Origin: Plasmopara viticola
Lineage: Eukaryota; Oomycota; Peronosporomycetes; Peronosporales; Peronosporaceae
Length of the DNA: 64,000 nucleotides
Assembly: GCA_001695595.3 (NCBI GenBank)
Contig: MBPM02000015.1
Location: 744,001 to 808,000, forward strand
Direction: 5' to 3'
Shown: positions 21,177-32,018 of the stretch, one piece after another
Position numbering within the stretch: the first letter of the stretch is position 1
How the letters are laid out: each line of letters begins with the position of its first letter
Notes under the pieces: generated by a model
Told to the model about the DNA's origin: nothing
Databases searched by the model: none
The model's input: only the letters and a program-made list of their open reading frames with translations
Position numbers and translations under genes: made by a program

Positions 21177-22763
21177 TTAATATCCCGCTTCAAAGTGTTC
21201 CCAAAACTCGTCACTTTCATTTCCCTGGCGCTCAACTCGAAGCACTGGTAGCGAGTCTTGAACGAAAACAAGACTTTGAACCTGCTTTTGAGCTGCTTCG
21301 ACAACGTGGGTTACTTCTTTTAGAAATTCCATGCCAATCCATACATAACCATCAACAGAAGTTCGTGACTTTTTCAAAACAAGTAGCAAAACATTTTCTG
21401 AGGTCAAATCTTCAGAATCGTAATTCCGTACTTCCTCCCAAGTGTCACTACTATCCTGGTCACTAGGATCTTTCATGAGGAATAGTTGGTAAACAGTCTC
21501 AGGATCAGTCGATGGTTTCTCTTCTAGAGAAAGCAAGGACAATCGTGGCGTTTGAGGCTCCACAGTTGGACTCCATGCCAATTCATTACCATAACCAAAA
21601 TGATCGATATCGGATCCCATGCATCCTTCAACGCTCTCAATCACTTCAGTAATTTGCATGGGCATGGACACAGCGCTAAAAGACTGAGCTAATGACGAGA
21701 TTCGGAGTAATTGATGGGCAAGTTCAGTTGCTTTTGGTATAGCTTCGAAAATTGAACACTTGGACCCACGCCAGATTATCAATTCATTACAATCTCGAGG
21801 ATTCGGATAGACAAAGGTGCCTTGGGACCAAAGAAAACATCGTTCCTCTTCAAATGTCGTAAGAATGACCCGATTCGATCGGGTTTGACCACCCTTTGCT
21901 TGATAACAAAGTTTCAGCACAAAACATTCCGGATCGTACTCAGCGTGTCGAGTCAGACGATAGAGTCCATACAGACGACTGCCATCCTCACACAATCGCA
22001 TTGCTTGCAGCTCTTTTTCCCATTCAAGAAGCTGGCAAATGAATGCAGCATTGGGATTTGCGATTGCACGCTTCTCCTTCACCATCGTAAACGCTGCTTG
22101 ATACGACAATTGTTGCTCCAACATGACGTAAGCAATTGCCAACGCACATGAACGAGAAATGCCTTGATGACAGTGCAAAAGCACCTTTTCTCGTTTCTGA
22201 GTCGGCCCGTGCATTCCTTGTCGGAGCGACGCGATGAATCCCATTACTCGTGGTAGAAATGGTGTCAACTCTTCTCTTGCGTCGTCTCGCAACTTTAAGT
22301 TTAACGTGTCAATCTCGTCACCATTTACTGTTTTCAATGGATCAACAGGAGAATTATTGAGTTTAAGCTCGGCACAGCAATTAATAATGTGCGTGATGCC
22401 CAGTGCGCGCAACTTGGCTGTCTCTTGTGCTACATAAACATTGCTCACGTACAAAAATCCCGGCAAGATTTCCGAGCACCGATTGAGGTATGTTGCCAAC
22501 GTTTGCGATTGACGCACACTCTCTGGAATCAAAAAGTTTTCTTGTGCTACGTTGAGACTACGCGCTGCTTGTACGTGACTGGCAACGATTGCTAAGTCTG
22601 GTATCTTGACTTCTGAGTCGGCCACAAGATGGTTTACGCTCGCGTCTTGCCCAGTGGACCAAGTGTTTGAGATTGTTGATGATTCGGAAAAGGCGTGGAC
22701 TTTCGTATTCGAATCAGATGGCAATACATTCTTAAACTCGGTGCGAGATTGCTTGTTGCCCAT
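21177..22763 (-). CDS. MKP1-like dual-specificity phosphatase with gelsolin-like tail
   Basis: A single exon of 528 residues. The start is set at ATG 22763 because it yields MGNKQSR, a textbook N-myristoylation signal that would place the enzyme at membranes. Residues about 105-260 are a dual-specificity phosphatase domain: LPGFLYVSNVYVA, ITHIINCCAEL and the active-site loop HCHQGISRSC (about 197-206), with Cys, Arg and Ser intact. The C-terminal half resembles a gelsolin segment (VDGYVWIGMEF, VERQGNESDEFWEHFEAGY). DSP plus gelsolin-like region is the layout of plant MAP kinase phosphatase 1. Likely role is dephosphorylation of MAP kinases. It converges with the LRR/coiled-coil gene, 40 bp away. 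Confidence 0.85.
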   Translation of the reverse strand: MGNKQSRTEFKNVLPSDSNTKVHAFSESSTISNTWSTGQDASVNHLVADSEVKIPDLAIVASHVQAARSLNVAQENFLIPESVRQSQTLATYLNRCSEILPGFLYVSNVYVAQETAKLRALGITHIINCCAELKLNNSPVDPLKTVNGDEIDTLNLKLRDDAREELTPFLPRVMGFIASLRQGMHGPTQKREKVLLHCHQGISRSCALAIAYVMLEQQLSYQAAFTMVKEKRAIANPNAAFICQLLEWEKELQAMRLCEDGSRLYGLYRLTRHAEYDPECFVLKLCYQAKGGQTRSNRVILTTFEEERCFLWSQGTFVYPNPRDCNELIIWRGSKCSIFEAIPKATELAHQLLRISSLAQSFSAVSMPMQITEVIESVEGCMGSDIDHFGYGNELAWSPTVEPQTPRLSLLSLEEKPSTDPETVYQLFLMKDPSDQDSSDTWEEVRNYDSEDLTSENVLLLVLKKSRTSVDGYVWIGMEFLKEVTHVVEAAQKQVQSLVFVQDSLPVLRVERQGNESDEFWEHFEAGY

Positions 22764-23387
22764 TTTGCTTGACTCGAAACGACGCAATGTTTTCTGCTTT
22801 TTATTTTACATTCAATTCGAAATTAGTACATTTTACAGGAGCAACATAAGCAGCTGTTGAGGTTTGCAGATTGCGAATGAGCAACATCGCATGCGAATTG
22901 GGGTTTCGGATACAGTTTACTTCAGTGATATTGTGACAAAAATGGTTTTGAAGCCTAAGATCTTAAAGGTAGAAAAAAAGGTGATACGAGTGATACCCCG
23001 TAAAACAGCATGTGCGTCCATCGCATTGTACGGGCACATAGAGCACAGATAGACTCAAAACAATGGATACAAGAGTACTGGATAGTTGAAGTGATGAATT
23101 TTGTTGCTCTGCGGAAGTCTTTTATGTCAAAGCTGGCAATGAGGTCGTCTTGCGCTGAACAATTTGGTTTTTTATTCATCTCTCTAAAGTTTCTTCTTGC
23201 GACTTGTAAGCTTAATTGCCGATTGTTCGCCGAGGGCTTGGGTTCATACGTTTCTTTCCCATGCCTATCGAGTATTGCTTTGATTGTCTTCCAGACAGAC
23301 CGACATGCTTTATTGCATTTGTAAAAAAAATCGAGTGCACGTCGAGATTCTTCAACTCAAAAACTTTTATATCCATAAACAACTTGT
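22764..23387. other. Gene-free spacer
   Basis: It holds the 5' flank of the MKP1-like phosphatase. No coding family is seen. The right end is the 11-bp target sequence AAACAACTTGT (23377-23387) duplicated by SINE copy B. Confidence 0.5.
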
Positions 23388-23711
23388 TTTTCGGAAAAGG
23401 TTGGGGTGACGCCCTCCTTCCAAGCGCGGGGGCTAAATGCTCGCGCGCTTCGGGCAGGTGCTCTCGGGCATCTGCAGGTCTCTAACGAGTCTCACCCTCG
23501 ACGCGACGGTCTCCAGCACCAGGGCGCCACCTGGGCACTTACCAAGTCAGAAGTACACAAAATAATGGAAGACCCTCACGGCCTCGGTGCTGGCTGCACT
23601 GCCCGCCGAACGAGACTCGACGTATGCGGACACCACTCTATGCCGTGGACTAGCCATAGAGCCTAGCACGTGCATAACTTGGCAACGCGATAACGTAATA
23701 CAATACAATAC
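23388..23711 (+). repeat. SINE-like retroposon, copy B
   Basis: Same element and orientation as copy A, very similar over its whole length by eye. It is flanked by an 11-bp direct repeat AAACAACTTGT (23377-23387 and 23712-23722) and ends in AATACAATACAA repeats. It retains an uninterrupted frame of 86 codons with the same translation as copy A apart from a few substitutions, which could be mis-annotated as a gene. Confidence 0.88.
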
Positions 23712-23722
23712 AAACAACTTGT

Positions 23723-24516
23723 ACGGTGTTCGTATTCGTCACGATCAAGCCATTTACGTACCCCCTCCTTCTCATTTTCTGATAGCTTAAAGAATTACCT
23801 AATAGTCTATCATGCAAAGAATTGGTTTTATTTATAACGGTATCGTCACGAGCAGTTCGTTGCCTATTAACTTTCTTCCGAAAGGTGTGCACGATAGATT
23901 TAACTTTCCTCTCAAAGAACGCTGACAAGAAGTCTTTAGAGGGGTCAATTCTTTAAATAATCGCAAAACATTTTTAGCACAAAACTGCTAGATCCTCAAT
24001 TTATATCATCGAAAGTGTGAGCAACACTTACAATCGTGAATTATATTCTCTCACAGTTGCCACGGGATCCATTGAGGCTGGGCTCAATGTCGTATGAGAT
24101 GGTGCTTGAGCCGCCATCGTTAATGTTGACCAAGTGTAAAGATCTTAAAGCATTTTTTACAACGTATATACTAGGTAATTTTGGCGACCCTAACTTGTGT
24201 CCCATTAAGTGTCCTGGATTGAAAATTTACCTTTAAATACAACTCAGAAACACTTAAACACAGCAACCTAACAATTCCATATCGACATAAAGACCCTCGC
24301 AGAAAGCTTTTCTACTCGAAAAATCCTTAGACTCCTTGACTACTGCAGCACCACGACAACTCGCATCGTTCCGCAAATCAAATAACGCAGTATCGAGGCT
24401 CTTTCCTCTCGCCAAGACACAATGATGATTGCTCATATTCAAGAGCAATAAACTCCAAAATACTCTCCAACCTCCCTTCTGTGCTTTCCCTATCATTGCT
24501 AAACGCCCCCTCCGTC
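23723..24516. other. Gene-free spacer
   Basis: Nothing recognisable is seen. The right part is the 3' flank of the GPCR-PIPK gene, which ends at 24517. Confidence 0.5.
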
Positions 24517-27500
24517 TCACGCCTTGTCCCGACGTAGCTCCAACTCCTTGACATTTCCAACACAAGCCTCACCATCCCCCCAATGCAAATCCAACTCTTC
24601 AGGCGGTGGCCCCCCCAGTAAAATTTGCGTGCATCGCGCTTGAAAGCGACGGCAATAGACTGCAGGTGCAACCGCTGAAATGCCTCGCCCACACTTTCCC
24701 AGCAACACTTTTCCTGCCTTTTCAAACTGTTTCTCCCAATCCCATTGTTGTAAAATATCAATAATCCCAATAAAATACACTTCCGTCTCTCCCAGTGGCG
24801 CCAAATTCACACCACTCGTGCCTTCATCTACCCATTGCGTCGACGCTTCCGCCTCACTACTTCCACTTGCCCTTCGTCCACACGAAGGACGCACGTGACA
24901 CTTGTGAATCCCAATGAGCAACGAATAGTCCATAATCCCCAAGTCGCGGAGAAACTCACAGTCGGCAACTAATTGCGCATGCAAATGCCGTGCCACGGTT
25001 CGAGGCAACTGCAACGTGCGCGTCAAATCCAAATCCTTCAAAACAATGTCAGGGCGATGGACATGAAAGGGAGGCACAGCGTGTGGACTCACGGCCTGCC
25101 ACCCGTCGCCCGGCTCGTCGCCAGCTTCCAAAAGATACGACGCATCACACTCGGCACACGTGACGCGATCCCCTCGCTGGGGACGACGGGCGCGTCGATT
25201 CACCCACGAGCCTTTGAGATCATACTTCTCGGCAATCGCTGTGGTATGGCCTTCACTATGCAAGACATTCGACATGACGGCAAAGTAAAAGTTGCGGCCA
25301 TACAAGCGAATGCGATGGCACCCAAAAAACCGAATCAGGCGCGAATGCGGGTGGGCCGTGACATACTGCGCATAGAGCGGGGCCATGGCCACCAACGCTC
25401 GACACTCCTTTTCCTTCAAACTCTTGACCAGCAACGCATTGTCGCCGGAAAAAAACATAAACGCCCCACTCGCGCCGGCACTAACTCGCTCTTTGGCAGT
25501 CGTGCGAAAACTCGCCAAGTACTTGGCGTCCGACAAGTGAAACGCCGAGCGAATGGCACGAAAGGCACGCGGGGCGTAATCGACAAAAACCTTGGGCTTG
25601 GCGTCGTCCAGGACAGGGACCGACAAAGGCGTGGCCGTGGGGTCCGCGCTGCCACTGCGCGTGCGAAAGACGCCGCGTCCTTGACTTAACGCGGACGTGG
25701 CCGTCCGTCGGAGCCCAGCAAAGACGGCCGACCGAGTCGAGTGGCCGTCCACGGGCTCATCACTGGACGACCGCGTACTCTGGAGCTCAATCTCTTGCTC
25801 AAACAGCTCAAACGGGACTTGCGAGACCGGGTAGAGCGACCTCCTGCCCGGTGATTGGCCAGTAAACGAGCGTGTGGCATTATACACCAATGAGCTGCGT
25901 CGTGCACTGGCGTGGCTCAACCTGTGCCCCGGAATCCTCGCAGCGTCTACTGTCGAGGCGGACGTAAAGGACGTGGGACGGGTTATCGTGGGCCTCGTCC
26001 GTAAAGTGTCGTCATCTAACGCATCGAGGGAATGCCGCTGTGCCACGGAAAGGGGTACACGGGGCAAACAGTACCTACGAGGAGACAATTGCATGGGTAC
26101 ACTTTGTACATGCGAAATCAACGAACTATTGACGAGCGAGTCGGGCTCGCCAACAACTAACGTGGTTTCGACCAATCCATTGTCCCGCTCTCGAGGCGTC
26201 CCGTTCGCTTGCACGGGTGTCGATGGAGTGGCTACGCTGGCACGTTCTGCAGCGCGAAGAATCGCTTTCGTAATGCCACACACCGTGTAATAAATAATCT
26301 CGCGTTGCAACGTTTCATTCTGTCGCGACGCTTCATACGACTCGACCGTCGAAGCTTCGTTGGAAGAAGAAAAGCGACTAGAGCGTGCCGTGGCCATGGG
26401 ATCAAACACTGACGAGAGTGTGGGTACCAAAGAAGGGTCCTGAGGTCGTCCCAAGCAACTTTCGGGCCCATGTTCCAGTCCATAATTCGATACAGTCGAA
26501 CTTGGAGACAACATGGGCGTCTCGTGTACCACTTGTCCTGGTTCATGTGGTACACAAGTGGTACAGAGCAAAGTCGTCTGGTCATCACGAAGCCCATGGA
26601 CGTTTCGAGTGTACGACTCTGACGTCGACGGCGATTGCGACGCAGAGTGGTCAAGTGAAAGGTCTTTGTCGTCATGGTGACACCGATGCCACCCACAGCA
26701 CAAGAGTTCAAGGACGCAACAGGGTTTATTGACACTAAACCACACGACCGCCGTCACAAAACCCTTGCCAGTGACGAGAAAGTGAAAACACGCATGCCAA
26801 ACATTCATTCCTTCTACCAGGGGAACCCTCGTCCCTTCAACTTGAAGATACTCGAGCGCGCGAGGAGTGGCACGATAGATGAAAAAGACGGCAACGAGCA
26901 CGAACCACATGCCACTCAACGCATGGACGTAGATCGTCATGCGCTTTAAAAGCCGACGGCGAGCTTTCAGTGCAATAATCGTCCCGCTGTTCGAGCGCCA
27001 CCACCCCACGACCAGACTCAATTGGGCGGCAACAATAATCAAGACCACAGTGGCGGCCAACACACCATAAAAAGCCACATTCAAGTCTTGCCAATGGGAC
27101 AAGCGGCGTCTTTTATTGGCAAGTGACTCGTTGGCGTCGCGAGGAAGCAGCGGGAGTACCAGTGCTACCATTCGGCACACTTCAATCTCGGAAAGTTGGT
27201 ACATCGTTTGCGTATGCTCTGAAAACAAAATCATCGCCACAATGGCACTAGCAAGCAAGGAGAACGTCCACACGACCAAGTGGTACAGTACCAATTGCCG
27301 CTTATAACTTGCAAATGGATTGGAAATGGCCACAAAAAGGTGCAAAATGGCCGCACCAAACCACCCAATGCCCGTCAGCAACAAAAAGAGGTCCAAAGTG
27401 ACCGCAACGGTGCATGGCACCATGGACAACGACCGGCATCTTCCATCAGTTGCACTACACATAATCACCATGTGGGTCAACGTCAAGGTGGCAAGACAAA

Positions 27501-28068
27501 ATTCACTCAAGGCAACAAATGCCAACAATTCATTCGGTCGTCTTTGCAATCGCCATCGCTTTAGAAACGAGACGAGGACGACAAACGTCGAGACGAGCGT
27601 CAAGAGTGAACCGAGCCCAAGCGGGGCCAATGTCGCCATTTGCGTCGGAAAGGCAAACAAGAGGAGAAACGACGCCACAAAGACCAGAGTGGCAACAAGC
27701 CAGACACCCACCCTTTTCCCACGCCGCCGCCATGGTTTCCACTGTGTCAAAAGCCACGGAAAATCCGTCTTCTCCGTCTCGGGAGTGCGGCTTTGACTCG
27801 ACGTCGGATTCAATTGCGTCTGACTCGACGTCGGATTCAATTGCGCTTGACTCGACGTTCTCCAGTCAAACGAAGTCGACGCAGACGTTCGCGGATGTGC
27901 ACCCAGTATCGCCGATAACGCGTGCGAGTGACTGCGTCCACGCACGACGCAATCAACGAGCAACTCAAATTCTTGTGCCGTTTGGGTCGGCGTCAACATG
28001 GCTTGATACTGTGGACTGCCACAGTGGTGACGCGGACTCGATGGATGCAACCCGCGCGGTGGTGGCAT
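24517..28068 (-). CDS. GPCR-phosphatidylinositol phosphate kinase fusion (GPCR-PIPK)
   Basis: A single-exon membrane protein of 1183 residues, starting at ATG 28068 (an in-frame GTG lies upstream). Residues about 120-420 contain seven hydrophobic segments resembling a cAR/GPCR-type bundle (LVATLVFVASFLLLFAF first). A long Ser-rich cytoplasmic linker runs to about 820. The C-terminal ~350 residues are a PIP kinase domain: SGAFMFFSGDNALLVKSL, EKYDLKGSWVNRR, FLRDLGIMDYSLLIGIHK, EVYFIGIIDILQQWDWEK and a closing ISAVAPAVYCRRF. ATP-binding Lys and the MDYSLL catalytic region look intact. This fusion couples ligand sensing directly to phosphoinositide synthesis. It is a known oomycete family (about a dozen members in Phytophthora), also found in Dictyostelium. 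Ligand unknown. Confidence 0.93.
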   Translation of the reverse strand: MPPPRGLHPSSPRHHCGSPQYQAMLTPTQTAQEFELLVDCVVRGRSHSHALSAILGAHPRTSASTSFDWRTSSQAQLNPTSSQTQLNPTSSQSRTPETEKTDFPWLLTQWKPWRRRGKRVGVWLVATLVFVASFLLLFAFPTQMATLAPLGLGSLLTLVSTFVVLVSFLKRWRLQRRPNELLAFVALSEFCLATLTLTHMVIMCSATDGRCRSLSMVPCTVAVTLDLFLLLTGIGWFGAAILHLFVAISNPFASYKRQLVLYHLVVWTFSLLASAIVAMILFSEHTQTMYQLSEIEVCRMVALVLPLLPRDANESLANKRRRLSHWQDLNVAFYGVLAATVVLIIVAAQLSLVVGWWRSNSGTIIALKARRRLLKRMTIYVHALSGMWFVLVAVFFIYRATPRALEYLQVEGTRVPLVEGMNVWHACFHFLVTGKGFVTAVVWFSVNKPCCVLELLCCGWHRCHHDDKDLSLDHSASQSPSTSESYTRNVHGLRDDQTTLLCTTCVPHEPGQVVHETPMLSPSSTVSNYGLEHGPESCLGRPQDPSLVPTLSSVFDPMATARSSRFSSSNEASTVESYEASRQNETLQREIIYYTVCGITKAILRAAERASVATPSTPVQANGTPRERDNGLVETTLVVGEPDSLVNSSLISHVQSVPMQLSPRRYCLPRVPLSVAQRHSLDALDDDTLRTRPTITRPTSFTSASTVDAARIPGHRLSHASARRSSLVYNATRSFTGQSPGRRSLYPVSQVPFELFEQEIELQSTRSSSDEPVDGHSTRSAVFAGLRRTATSALSQGRGVFRTRSGSADPTATPLSVPVLDDAKPKVFVDYAPRAFRAIRSAFHLSDAKYLASFRTTAKERVSAGASGAFMFFSGDNALLVKSLKEKECRALVAMAPLYAQYVTAHPHSRLIRFFGCHRIRLYGRNFYFAVMSNVLHSEGHTTAIAEKYDLKGSWVNRRARRPQRGDRVTCAECDASYLLEAGDEPGDGWQAVSPHAVPPFHVHRPDIVLKDLDLTRTLQLPRTVARHLHAQLVADCEFLRDLGIMDYSLLIGIHKCHVRPSCGRRASGSSEAEASTQWVDEGTSGVNLAPLGETEVYFIGIIDILQQWDWEKQFEKAGKVLLGKCGRGISAVAPAVYCRRFQARCTQILLGGPPPEELDLHWGDGEACVGNVKELELRRDKA
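27794..27858 (-). repeat. In-frame 27-bp tandem repeat in GPCR-PIPK
   Basis: A 27-bp unit occurs at 27794-27820 and 27821-27847, with a partial third copy to 27858. It encodes a nine-residue repeat rich in Gln, Asn, Ser and Thr (LNPTSSQ core) in the N-terminal region ahead of the membrane bundle. The units are nearly identical, so the repeat is young and likely to vary in number between strains. Confidence 0.85.
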
Positions 28069-28611
28069 TAGGCAAGTAAAGTCTCGACGCACTGGCGAGT
28101 ACGAGACTGAACTCTAGCGCGCGATCCGGAATCTTCTCGTCTAAATATACCTCGAGGATCCAGAGAAACCTGGTGGCTTTTCGACCTTTTCGGGACTTTT
28201 TCCAACGGCTTTCTACATAGAGTGGACCGACGGCAGCGTTTCGTTGCGTGTGATTGGGTACATTAACGGCTGATGCGTGGATTTGAACGAATGAAAAGAG
28301 ATGATGGCGTAAGCAATGGATGATTTGGTCGTTATGACGCTCCTTAGTGCCTTTGACAGTCGTACCGTGCAAGAGGGGAGCCGTCTACTGTGTACGCCTC
28401 CCACGATCGCATCCGACTCATCACGGTTGTGGCAAAACCTCAGAGGTTACGTCAGAGGTTACACACTGCGTGAGATTACGCAGTGGCGTGATCCATGACA
28501 TAAAACGGCCGTTGTCGAAAACATGGTGGGAATGATGGTCCGGGACCTAGGATTTGGATAAGTTGCGCCAAGACATTGCGTCAATGTCTTCAAAAGCCCG
28601 CTACTTCGCTC
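28069..28611. other. Spacer between GPCR-PIPK and LRR gene
   Basis: No coding family is recognised. It contains the presumed promoter side of GPCR-PIPK and the 3' flank of the LRR gene, plus a short near-duplication GGTTACGTCAGAGGTTACAC at about 28445-28464. Confidence 0.5.
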
Positions 28612-29990
28612 CTAGTCTTCTACTCCTTCATTGATGGAGCACTGGTCTTTCTGTGTATCAACTGAGGGGTCCGAGTACGACATGCAGCGAAGTGGAAGGT
28701 CGAGCAACTTTTCTTCCTCAAAGTCCATGATTGGTGGTCTACAAGTGAACAATAAGTATTGGTACAATAAAATAGCAATTTAAATAGGCGCGTACATAAA
28801 GTTAAGAAACTCTTGGTGCGGTAGATACTTGAGTGCCACTTGACGTCGAGCTTCGAGGTCACTACCGTGCATGACGAGCGCTTTGACTTTTTCCTTGGAC
28901 GTCACGACGTCATTGTCCAGCTTTTCGATCTGCAATAGCCGTCGAAGGACGCGAGCGCGATAAAGTATTCGCGAAAGTTGCTCTGCCGCAAATGGATTGC
29001 CATCAAGTGAAAGATTTTTTAATTCACGAAATTTGGCCAAAACGGTCAATTCGTTGAGATCAATAATGTTATTGTGCGCAAGATCCAGTCGCTGGAGATG
29101 GCTACAATTCTAATCATCATGATCAAGAATTGAGTGCTGTGAAGTAACTCCAATGAATAACTACTTACGTCGAGATTTGACAATGTCATGAGCTGATTAT
29201 AAGCGATTGCCAAGTGTGTTAATCGTGGAAGTTGTGCTAAACTTGTATCGATTGTCGTGAGCTGATTGTGGCTTAAAAGTAGCGTCTCTAAAGCTTGAAG
29301 TCCGTGGGGCAAATCTTCATTGCGTATTAAGCCACCGATTGTTGTTACTTTATTGTGTGACAGGTCCAGCAGGCGTAGGAAACGTAGTTGACTGACACCA
29401 GAAATCTCTGTAATTTTATTGTGTGCGAGTCGTAATTCCAATAGAAACGGGTGGGTGTTAGCAAGCCCATAGCGAGGCATCGCTACGATCTGGTTCTTGT
29501 CAAGGGTGGCTTTGCGTAAAAGCGACCCGATCCACCGACTTCCATCCTCCCACGCGGTTGTCGGACAGCATTTTGGCACTTTAAAATCCAGTACTTCAGT
29601 TAAGTGATTCTCAGTAGCATCTAGCGTCAATAAGAAGGGAAGATACTTGAGTGGAGACAACGAACGGAGGTGGTTTTGTCTACACAATAAATGCTTAAAA
29701 GCAAGTATTAAAAGCAATACTGGCAAAAGGAATTGTATTCGCAAATGTACCTGAAGATGCGAAAAGTCTTTAATGGCATCAATGTCCGAGAGATGCAAAT
29801 CCGTGAGCGTCAGCGTGGTGTAAATATGCGCCTGTGTGAATGGATTGCGTCCCAAGACACTTAGACATTCAGTAATCTGGTCTACTTGAAGAGAATTTGA
29901 ATGTGTTGTATCCAAGATCGCTTCGTCTTGGTTCTGTAGCATGCTTGGATCAACTTCACTTGATTTAGACATTAGTGCATGCGTCGACAT
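28612..29990 (-). CDS. Leucine-rich repeat protein, LRGUK/LRRC23-like
   Basis: Four exons keep frame: 29751-29990, 29169-29693, 28796-29109 and 28612-28738 (introns 57, 59 and 57 bp), giving 401 residues. Choosing the acceptors at 29694 and 29110 rebuilds complete repeats across both joins (HLQHLLCRQNHLRSL and NCSHLQRLDLAHNNI), which supports the model. At least eight SDS22-type repeats follow one another, for example LLELRLAHNKITEISGV, LRLLDLSHNKVTTIGGL and LETLLLSHNQLTTI. LLTLDATENHLTEVLDFK resembles LRGUK. The tail is short and acidic. Such proteins are often axonemal; here that is inference, supported only by the flagellar genes nearby. Confidence 0.82.
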
Positions 29991-32018
29991 GGTCACGTTG
30001 GTCGAACCGACGGGTAGTTTGAATCGAGGATCTCAGAATAACCGAATAAATAGGATAGTATTTAGGATAAACAATGAAAATAATTGTATATAAGCATATT
30101 ATCGGGTGCCTTCTTTTCAGCACAATGCAACGGTCGCCTTTGCGTACCACTTATTCTACAAGGGGATGAGCGAATAGGATGCACTATGAAAAGTATAGTG
30201 AAGTAAGCAACGATTTGGACGTCATTAAGTATTTTATATAGTCTCCTGACTCACGCTGACAGAACGTGCCCAAGTTCCCGAGCATTTGCTGATCGATTGA
30301 ACCATAATATTTAATAGGTTTCCACAGTCATTATTTAATTGTAATCCGTATACTTTGACAATGCAAAGAGCTGTCAAGGCTGGGTGTAAAAAAAACCTGC
30401 GGCGTACCACTTTTGGTGCGGCCTGCGAAAAAATTTAAATTGCAATCTGCAAAAGGATCAGGAATGCAAAGTGGAAAGAAACTTGGATTGCAATTCACCT
30501 AGCATTGATTCTGACGAATTTGATTTTTTCGGCGGCAACACAAATCTGGAACAGCCACCTGGAATGATTTTACAGACGATTTGAGTACGTAAACGAAAAA
30601 GAAGGAGAAGAAATCACAATAAAGAACAAAGATGGCAATAAAGGTCAAAGGGATGCTGCTTTGGAGCAAGTAAACGAGGTTGGCGTTTAGCGAGTTTGAA
30701 TTCACTGCCATTTAGTATCAGTACTGGGGTTGTATACTAAGATATTTTGACGGAAAGTAAAATAGATATAGTCCTCGCCCCAAATTACAATTCGAATTCA
30801 GTGGACACAAAGTAATCGCTTACATAACGCGGGTTGGTAATACTCATAACAGATTTTGACTTGTGCATGTTGCTGGATTAAGACTGCACGAATTACTGTA
30901 CCACGGAAAGTATAAAGTCTGCTTCGTTATCAAAACTAGTCGTAAGAAGGGCTTCACATACGTTTTAACAATTTCTTTGGGCTTAACATCTTCATCGTTT
31001 TTGTCTTCTAAAACTACATCAACTAATTCTTCTGGCGCTTTAGCGGTAAACTCACTATCAACGTCTCGCGGATCGTAGAGCACCATACATGCTCGCCTCA
31101 AAACACCCTACCATAATTGCTTTAGTGTAAACCTCTTCATGCATCTCTATCTCATGAGCAAGTGCACGGCCTGACATAAAATTTTGTCTTGAGTTCTCAA
31201 TACTGATGTAGGAGTTAATCTGTTAAAATAAGGGGTACAGCACTCTTTTTTTCTTATGAGTCAGTGAATAATAGCTGTCGCATTTTTTCTATATAGGAAA
31301 TATATGATACTCGAACTGTATCGAAAATTTCGTTCTAGCATTTGTCCCTGTTTTTTTCGTTAATTTTTGAGGATACCCCCAGCAACGACAATGTTTTGTA
31401 ATTCTATATCCTAGGTCGCAAATGAAGTCTGCAATATAGCGTTGCGTGCATGATTTAAGCTGGTGCTGTCGTTGCAAGAAGTCATGCCACTGTACAAAAT
31501 TGAGGACAAAATTCGCTAGTTGTACTACCTGCTGTGCACGTTATCGTACGAATTTACTTCACGCGATCATTATTCGTCAATACGATACCGTCGCGATAGG
31601 ATTGACAATGCTCCTTGCAATCAACATGCTTAAGAAGATCATAGCGGTGAATTGTGACAGCTAGGATGACTTTGATCTTCCACTACAGCTAAAACATTTT
31701 TACACGAGTAGGCATTAATGCAATACTGAGAAATGCACCGAAGGTTCTTTTAAAGCCTCCCAGGAACTTAACAGGAGTAGGGCCTGATTTAGATATGGTC
31801 CAACTCAAAAATAAAAACGTTAGCGTCAAAACTTAAAACGTGGTCCGTAGGTTTGCATTGTTTGTCGTCAAAAGGGTGACCCAGACATTGTTGTCTAAAT
31901 TCCTTATCTTTAAAAAAAGTGTAGTAAACACAGCGCAAGCACCTTCTTCACCTAAAAAAGAGCTATCAAATCATCCACGTAAGACGTCCAATTACCATCT
32001 ACTGCATAAACAGCGCTG
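29991..32018. other. Spacer without a confirmed gene
   Basis: AT-rich, with no complete gene recognised. The only stretch with protein-like composition is the minus-strand segment 30844-31101, listed separately. Confidence 0.45.
30844..31101 (-). pseudogene. Possible exon remnant or pseudogene fragment
   Basis: This open frame reads like coding sequence in its first half (LYDPRDVDSEFTAKAPEEL, then acidic/Lys-rich VVLEDKNDEDVKPKEIV) and like noise after that. No family is recognised, and no start codon context or clear splice partners are visible. It may be a decayed exon or chance. A transcript or homologue search would decide. Confidence 0.2.

Noticed and set aside
23406..23666. 86-codon plus-strand open frame
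   Set aside because: Lies wholly inside SINE copy B.
24973..25689. 238-codon open frame opposite GPCR-PIPK
   Set aside because: Antisense shadow of the kinase region; no family features.
29694..29750. Acceptor TTGTGTAG for the first intron of the LRR gene
   Set aside because: It breaks the frame; the upstream CTTTTAAG acceptor keeps frame and completes a leucine-rich repeat.
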